Source: Megamerina dolium (lineage: Eukaryota; Arthropoda; Insecta; Diptera; Megamerinidae). Taken from it: a stretch of 64,000 nt of DNA. Under the pieces are notes generated by a model. It saw only the letters and a list, made by a program, of their open reading frames with translations. It was not told where the DNA came from and did no database searches. The stretch spans positions 72,698,418-72,762,417 of the forward strand of contig OY978526.1 in the NCBI GenBank assembly GCA_963854835.1. The letters are read 5' to 3'. The translations under genes and the position numbers were made by a program. Positions within the stretch are counted from its first letter, which is position 1, and each line of letters begins with the position of its first letter. Below are positions 60,017 through 64,000 of the stretch, piece after piece.

Positions 60017-60745
60017 GGCATTGCTAGGCTTACAATAATCTACATAAACCACTGAAGCATCGGTAGTAATGCAGATAAACTCAATTCATCACCCATAGTA
60101 AAAGTTGCTGTAACGTTGGCGAACAATAAACACTTTAGAGTATCCACTCTTGGAGAACAAGAGATAATTTACTGGAAGGATATTTGCTACACAATTTGTC
60201 AAACTGTTCAGCAATCAATCCATAAATTTTAGATTAGGTTATCCCAATTCGATGATATGGGTTTGGTGGGAAACGGTGCCTTAGAACTAATTGTGATCCA
60301 TATAGGGCGTCTGTTGAGAATAATGATTTTGTCAAGCTGTGAACAATTTCTCACTTTAGTTCTCAAATAGAGAATTGAGAAATACATTTGAGATCAAGTT
60401 GAGAATAAAGATTTTCCCAAGCTCTGAACTAGAGTCTCCTTAAATCCTATTGAAAGTCAACGACTGAGATTTTAGAATAGGGTTATATCTCAACTTGATA
60501 TCCGTCTTAATATTATCGTTTCCTACAGGTTTTGGGATTTTCAAACTTCCTTTCGGTGGCATACATATACAAATTCTTGGCAACATTGTTGCAGCACCTA
60601 CTAGAGCTTGTACCTCATTACGGTATTATAAAAGAATATTTATCACACATTTTTGAAACATATTGTAATAAAAAGTTTGTAGCTAAATGTATTTTATGTA
60701 AATATGGTCCAAAAAAGGAGCTGATTGAATTAATTTTTAGACAAA
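59765..60745. other. Intergenic sequence with (ATT)n
   Basis: An (ATT)n run lies at 59979..60015. It follows a stretch (59780..59975) that could be a LINE 3' non-coding end with a simple-repeat tail, but no coding part is visible. Confidence 0.45.
59979..60015. repeat. (ATT)n microsatellite
   Basis: About twelve uninterrupted units. Confidence 0.95.
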
Positions 60746-60749
60746 TAGT

Positions 60750-63700
60750 TCCGGTGGTCTGGTGGTGTTTTCGCAAGGTAACGTGTCTAACTGCCTCAAC
60801 CAGGTGGGGCTAGCGCAATCCTTGTTGAACTCATCGCAAGTCAACTCACTGGCTGTCATGTTGTTTGATCTGAGCGCTATGTGATGATACCTTTATTTGT
60901 TAATGAGGGGTAGTCATATAGCTTGCTCTGCTTACTCTGTGATGGCGCTTTCATTATTATTAATGGGGGCCCTCCATGTGGCGACCACCGGGCAACGTCT
61001 TCCTGGCACCCGCTGGGAGGCGGCTGAAGTGAGTGGCGAAAATCTCCTCGGTTAGAGGTTGTGCGTTGGGTTTGGGACCCGCCACATAAAAACCCCCCCA
61101 ATGAAAAAAACTAAAATGCCTCGGATAAGGACTACCGCTTTTGTTGATGACCCCCGCAAACGAAAAAAGGACAATGATTTACGGATATGCACCTGGAATG
61201 TCCGATCCCTTTATAGGGAGGGTGCCTCTATCCAGCTGGTTGATGTCCTCGAAAAATACAGAGCTGACATCACCGCTCTCCAGGAAATGCGATGGACAGG
61301 ACAGGGCTGCTCCAAAAGAGCGTCCTGTGACATCTACTACAGTTGCCATGCTGAAAGGCACGAATTAGGATGTGGATTTTTGGTCAGCAAGAGACTACGA
61401 CATCTTGTCTCACAGTTCACGCCTGTGAACGAACGGCTGGCCACAATCCGCATCAAGGCAAAATTTTTCAACATCAGCCTTATATGTGCTCACGCTCCGA
61501 CGGATGAGAAGGACAATGTGACCAAGGAGAGCTTCTTTCAGCGCCTCGAAGAAGCTTATGACCGCTGCCCCCGCCACGATATCAAAATCGTGCTTGGCGA
61601 CTTTAATGCCAGGGTGGGCAAGGAAGGTACCTTTGGTCCAACTGTCGGAAAATTCAGAATCCACCAAAACACCTCCGATAACGGAATGAGGCTGATCGAC
61701 TTCGCCGCAGCACGAAACATGGTAATTGGTGGTACCAGATTCCAGCATCTCGACATCCACAAAGCGACATGGCTGTCTCCAGATCATCGTACAAGAAACC
61801 AAATTGATCATGTGTTGATTGACGGAAGGCATGCTTCCAGTGTGATGGACGTGAAATCGATCCGTGGTGCCAACATCGACTCGGATCACTACCTTGTTGT
61901 AGCTAAGGTGCGCACACGCTTATGTGTCGCAAATAACAAGAGAAGTCCCACACAGAGAAAGCTCGACGTCAGTAAGCTGCAATCACCAGAGACAGCAGAT
62001 GCATTTTCCACTCGACTATCGGATCTGCTTATGCAGAACACTCCCCCACTTGATGATACATGCGCACGGTGGACACATATATCCCACTCCATGACTACTG
62101 CTGCCGAGGAGGTAATCGGTTACTACCGGCCTCTGAGGAATGAGTGGTATGATCAGGAGTGTCGCGACGCTACCGCAGAGAAAGACGCCGCCTACATAAA
62201 AACCTTGCATGCAGGCGTAACGCGAGCTGTTAAGGAGCGGTATAGAGAGAAAAGGAGTGCAGAGAGACGCCTTTTCAGGCGCAAGAAGAGGGAGTTGGAA
62301 AGACGCGAGTGTGAGGAGATAGAGATGTGCACCGACAAGAATGAGACTCGAAAATTCTTTGAAAAGATTAAGCGCCTGAGTGGAGGTTTAAATCCCGGAG
62401 CCTCTTCTTGTCGTGATGGAAATGGGAATCTGGTTACGGATGTCCAGAGTGTACTGAGCCTATGGAGGGAACACTTCTCCACGTTACTGAATGGCGATGC
62501 TACGAACAATTCCGCCAGTGGAGGAGAATGCCCGATAACCCCAATTACAGATGATGGTGTTGATGTTCCACCACCCGACTATGACGAGGTTGAAACGGCC
62601 ATTTTAAGGCTGAAGAACAACAAAGCTGCAGGTGCTGATGGCCTGCCTGCCGAGTTGTTTAAGACCGGAGGCGATGAGCTGCTCACCCGCATGCATCAGC
62701 TCATAAGCAGAATATGGTCGGATGAAAGCATGCCTGATGATTGGAGGCTCAGTGTTCTCTGTCCTGTACATAAAAAAGGAGACCCCACAATTTGCGCCAA
62801 CTACCGTGGAATAAGTCTCCTGAGCATCGCGTACAAGGTTCTATCGAGCGTACTGTGTGAAAGATTGAAGCCTATGCTCAGCAACCTGATTGGACCTTAT
62901 CAGTGTGGCTTCAGACCTGGTAAATCCACCATCGACCAGATTTTCACACTGCGCCAAATCCTGGAGAAGACCCAAGAAAAACAGATCGACACACACCACC
63001 TATTTGTTGATTATAAAGCCGCTTTCGACAGTCCGGTAAGGGATTACCTCTACGCAACAATGTCTGAGTTCGGTATTCCTGCAAAGCTCATTCGACTTTG
63101 TAGAATGACACTGCATAACTCCCGTTGTGCAGTGAAAATTGGGAAGGACCTCTCCGCACCGTTTAATACCGAACGGGGTTTCAGACAAGGTGATTCGTTA
63201 TCGTGCGACTTCTTCAATCTTATTATGGAGAAAATAATACGAGCTGCTGATCTACGACATAATGGCACTATCTTCAACAAAAGTGTCATGCTGTTAGCGT
63301 ATGCCGACGATATTGACATAATCGGCATGAACACGCGAGCAGTCAGTGCAGCATTCTCAGAGTTGGAAAGAGAGTCGCGTCGGATGGGTCTCACGGTGAA
63401 CGAGGGCAAGACGAAGTATCTAGTGTCAACAAACAAAGAGTCCCGGCGTCTTGGACAGCACGTCACTGTTGACAACTACGCTTTTGAAGTAGTAAGGGAC
63501 TTTGTCTATCTTGGAACCAGCATTAACAGCAGTAATGACGTCAGCTTGGAGATCATGCGTAGGATAACTCTTGCTAACAGGTGTTACTTTGGGCTGAGTA
63601 AGCAATTGAGAAGTCGAGCCCTCTCTCGAAGAACGAAAACTACACTCTACAAGTCTCTCATCATGCCTGTCCTAACATATGGCGCTGAAGCCTGGACAAT

Positions 63701-64000
63701 TTCCACCTCGGATGAGCGAATACTTGGAGTTTTCGAGAGAAAAGTCCTACGCAAGATCTTTGGACCTATTTGCGTTGGTGGCGAGTACCGAATAAGGTAC
63801 AACGATGAGCTGTACGAGCTGTATGCCGATATTGACATAGTAAAGCGCATCAAAATCCAGCGGCTGCGCTGGCTAGGTCATGTCGAGCGAATGGAAGAAC
63901 ACGCTCCAGCTAAGAAGGTGTTATATTCGGAACCCGCTGGAGGACGACGCAAAAGAGGAAGACCAAACCTCCGGTGGAAAGACCAAGTACTGGAGAGCCT
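60750..64000 (+). mobile_element. RTE-like LINE, 5' part, running off the window
   Basis: Base composition changes near 60750 from AT-rich to GC-richer sequence. About 365 bp of non-coding 5' region then leads into a long open gene that reaches the last base of the window. Three other decayed fragments of the same family lie in this window (8189..8425, 9881..9993, 19840..20065). The (TAAG)n tail of the first shows how this element should end. The exact 5' boundary is my estimate from composition. Confidence 0.85.
61116..64000 (+). CDS. LINE polyprotein: AP endonuclease and reverse transcriptase (partial)
   Basis: This frame has no stop from ATG 61116 to the window edge (961 codons). It encodes the retrotransposition enzyme: an apurinic-like endonuclease nicks the target and the reverse transcriptase copies the RNA from the nick. 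Endonuclease motifs are CTWNVRSL (25-32), LQEMRW with Glu57, LGDFNARVG with Asp162 and Asn164, and SDHYL with His258. Reverse-transcriptase motifs are NYRGISLLS, GFRPGKST (from 598), VDYKAAFD (Asp632), RQGDSLS and AYADDIDI (Asp731-Asp732). The C-terminal LRWLGHVERMEEH (from 917) is typical of insect RTE-like proteins. There is no RNase H. Such copies are often mislabelled craniofacial development protein 2-like. The ATG at 61102 is in another frame and soon stops. All visible catalytic residues are intact, so this may be a young copy. Confidence 0.92.
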   Translation, partial: MPRIRTTAFVDDPRKRKKDNDLRICTWNVRSLYREGASIQLVDVLEKYRADITALQEMRWTGQGCSKRASCDIYYSCHAERHELGCGFLVSKRLRHLVSQFTPVNERLATIRIKAKFFNISLICAHAPTDEKDNVTKESFFQRLEEAYDRCPRHDIKIVLGDFNARVGKEGTFGPTVGKFRIHQNTSDNGMRLIDFAAARNMVIGGTRFQHLDIHKATWLSPDHRTRNQIDHVLIDGRHASSVMDVKSIRGANIDSDHYLVVAKVRTRLCVANNKRSPTQRKLDVSKLQSPETADAFSTRLSDLLMQNTPPLDDTCARWTHISHSMTTAAEEVIGYYRPLRNEWYDQECRDATAEKDAAYIKTLHAGVTRAVKERYREKRSAERRLFRRKKRELERRECEEIEMCTDKNETRKFFEKIKRLSGGLNPGASSCRDGNGNLVTDVQSVLSLWREHFSTLLNGDATNNSASGGECPITPITDDGVDVPPPDYDEVETAILRLKNNKAAGADGLPAELFKTGGDELLTRMHQLISRIWSDESMPDDWRLSVLCPVHKKGDPTICANYRGISLLSIAYKVLSSVLCERLKPMLSNLIGPYQCGFRPGKSTIDQIFTLRQILEKTQEKQIDTHHLFVDYKAAFDSPVRDYLYATMSEFGIPAKLIRLCRMTLHNSRCAVKIGKDLSAPFNTERGFRQGDSLSCDFFNLIMEKIIRAADLRHNGTIFNKSVMLLAYADDIDIIGMNTRAVSAAFSELERESRRMGLTVNEGKTKYLVSTNKESRRLGQHVTVDNYAFEVVRDFVYLGTSINSSNDVSLEIMRRITLANRCYFGLSKQLRSRALSRRTKTTLYKSLIMPVLTYGAEAWTISTSDERILGVFERKVLRKIFGPICVGGEYRIRYNDELYELYADIDIVKRIKIQRLRWLGHVERMEEHAPAKKVLYSEPAGGRRKRGRPNLRWKDQVLES

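Noticed and set aside
61410..61889. 159-codon open frame on the minus strand, and others at 62192 and 63050
   Set aside because: They are shadows of the LINE endonuclease and reverse-transcriptase frame on the plus strand.

Overview
The window looks like a gene-poor, repeat-rich piece of a higher-dipteran nuclear genome. It is AT-rich, has long poly-T/poly-A tracts and (CA)n, (CAA)n and (ATT)n microsatellites, spliceosomal introns, and many decayed Tc1/mariner, LINE and SINE copies. The only host gene I can support is a GATA-factor gene on the minus strand whose zinc-finger exon best fits serpent (srp). A rosa-type DD41D mariner copy makes a tephritid fruit fly a reasonable guess, but species is inference only.

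Layout. 0-9 kb is a graveyard of mariner copies: a maT-like DD37D relic, a deleted DD41D relic, a DD34D copy with both ends visible, further fragments, a nested insertion with a 14-bp target duplication, a SINE inside a mariner, and a short MITE. 8.2-10 kb also holds two 3' fragments of the LINE family that is intact at the right end of the window. 10.8-11.8 kb and 13.3-13.8 kb carry ~153-bp tandem repeats, followed by a LINE RNase H relic, two SINEs, a hAT-like MITE pair and more LINE debris to 21 kb.

23.6-28.35 kb is the srp gene. Four coding exons (28347..27968, 26137..25339, 24549..24090, 24032..23605, all minus) join in phase at consensus splice sites. They encode poly-Q/poly-H activator-like sequence, a non-canonical CxxC...CxxC ribbon, a canonical GATA C-finger with basic tail, and a proline/serine-rich C-terminus. 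Intron 1 holds a roughly 1.1-kb (AGT)n array. Exons upstream of 28347 are not recognised.

29-60 kb is intergenic. It has a SINE with an internally duplicated body, mariner and LINE relics, four more blocks of 150-230-bp tandem repeats (35-36.5, 39-41.2, 53-54.5 and 57 kb), and an almost complete DD41D mariner at 42032..43303 with matching terminal inverted repeats and a TA target duplication but one nonsense codon and a small deletion. 60.75-64 kb is the 5' part of an RTE-like LINE whose ORF (endonuclease plus reverse transcriptase) is open to the window edge.

The three recurring themes are a tRNA-headed SINE family (about ten copies), a set of ~153/157-bp tandem repeats sharing a CTCCCATACAAA core at several loci, and repeated waves of mariner invasion. 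I found no operon-like or defence-like system.
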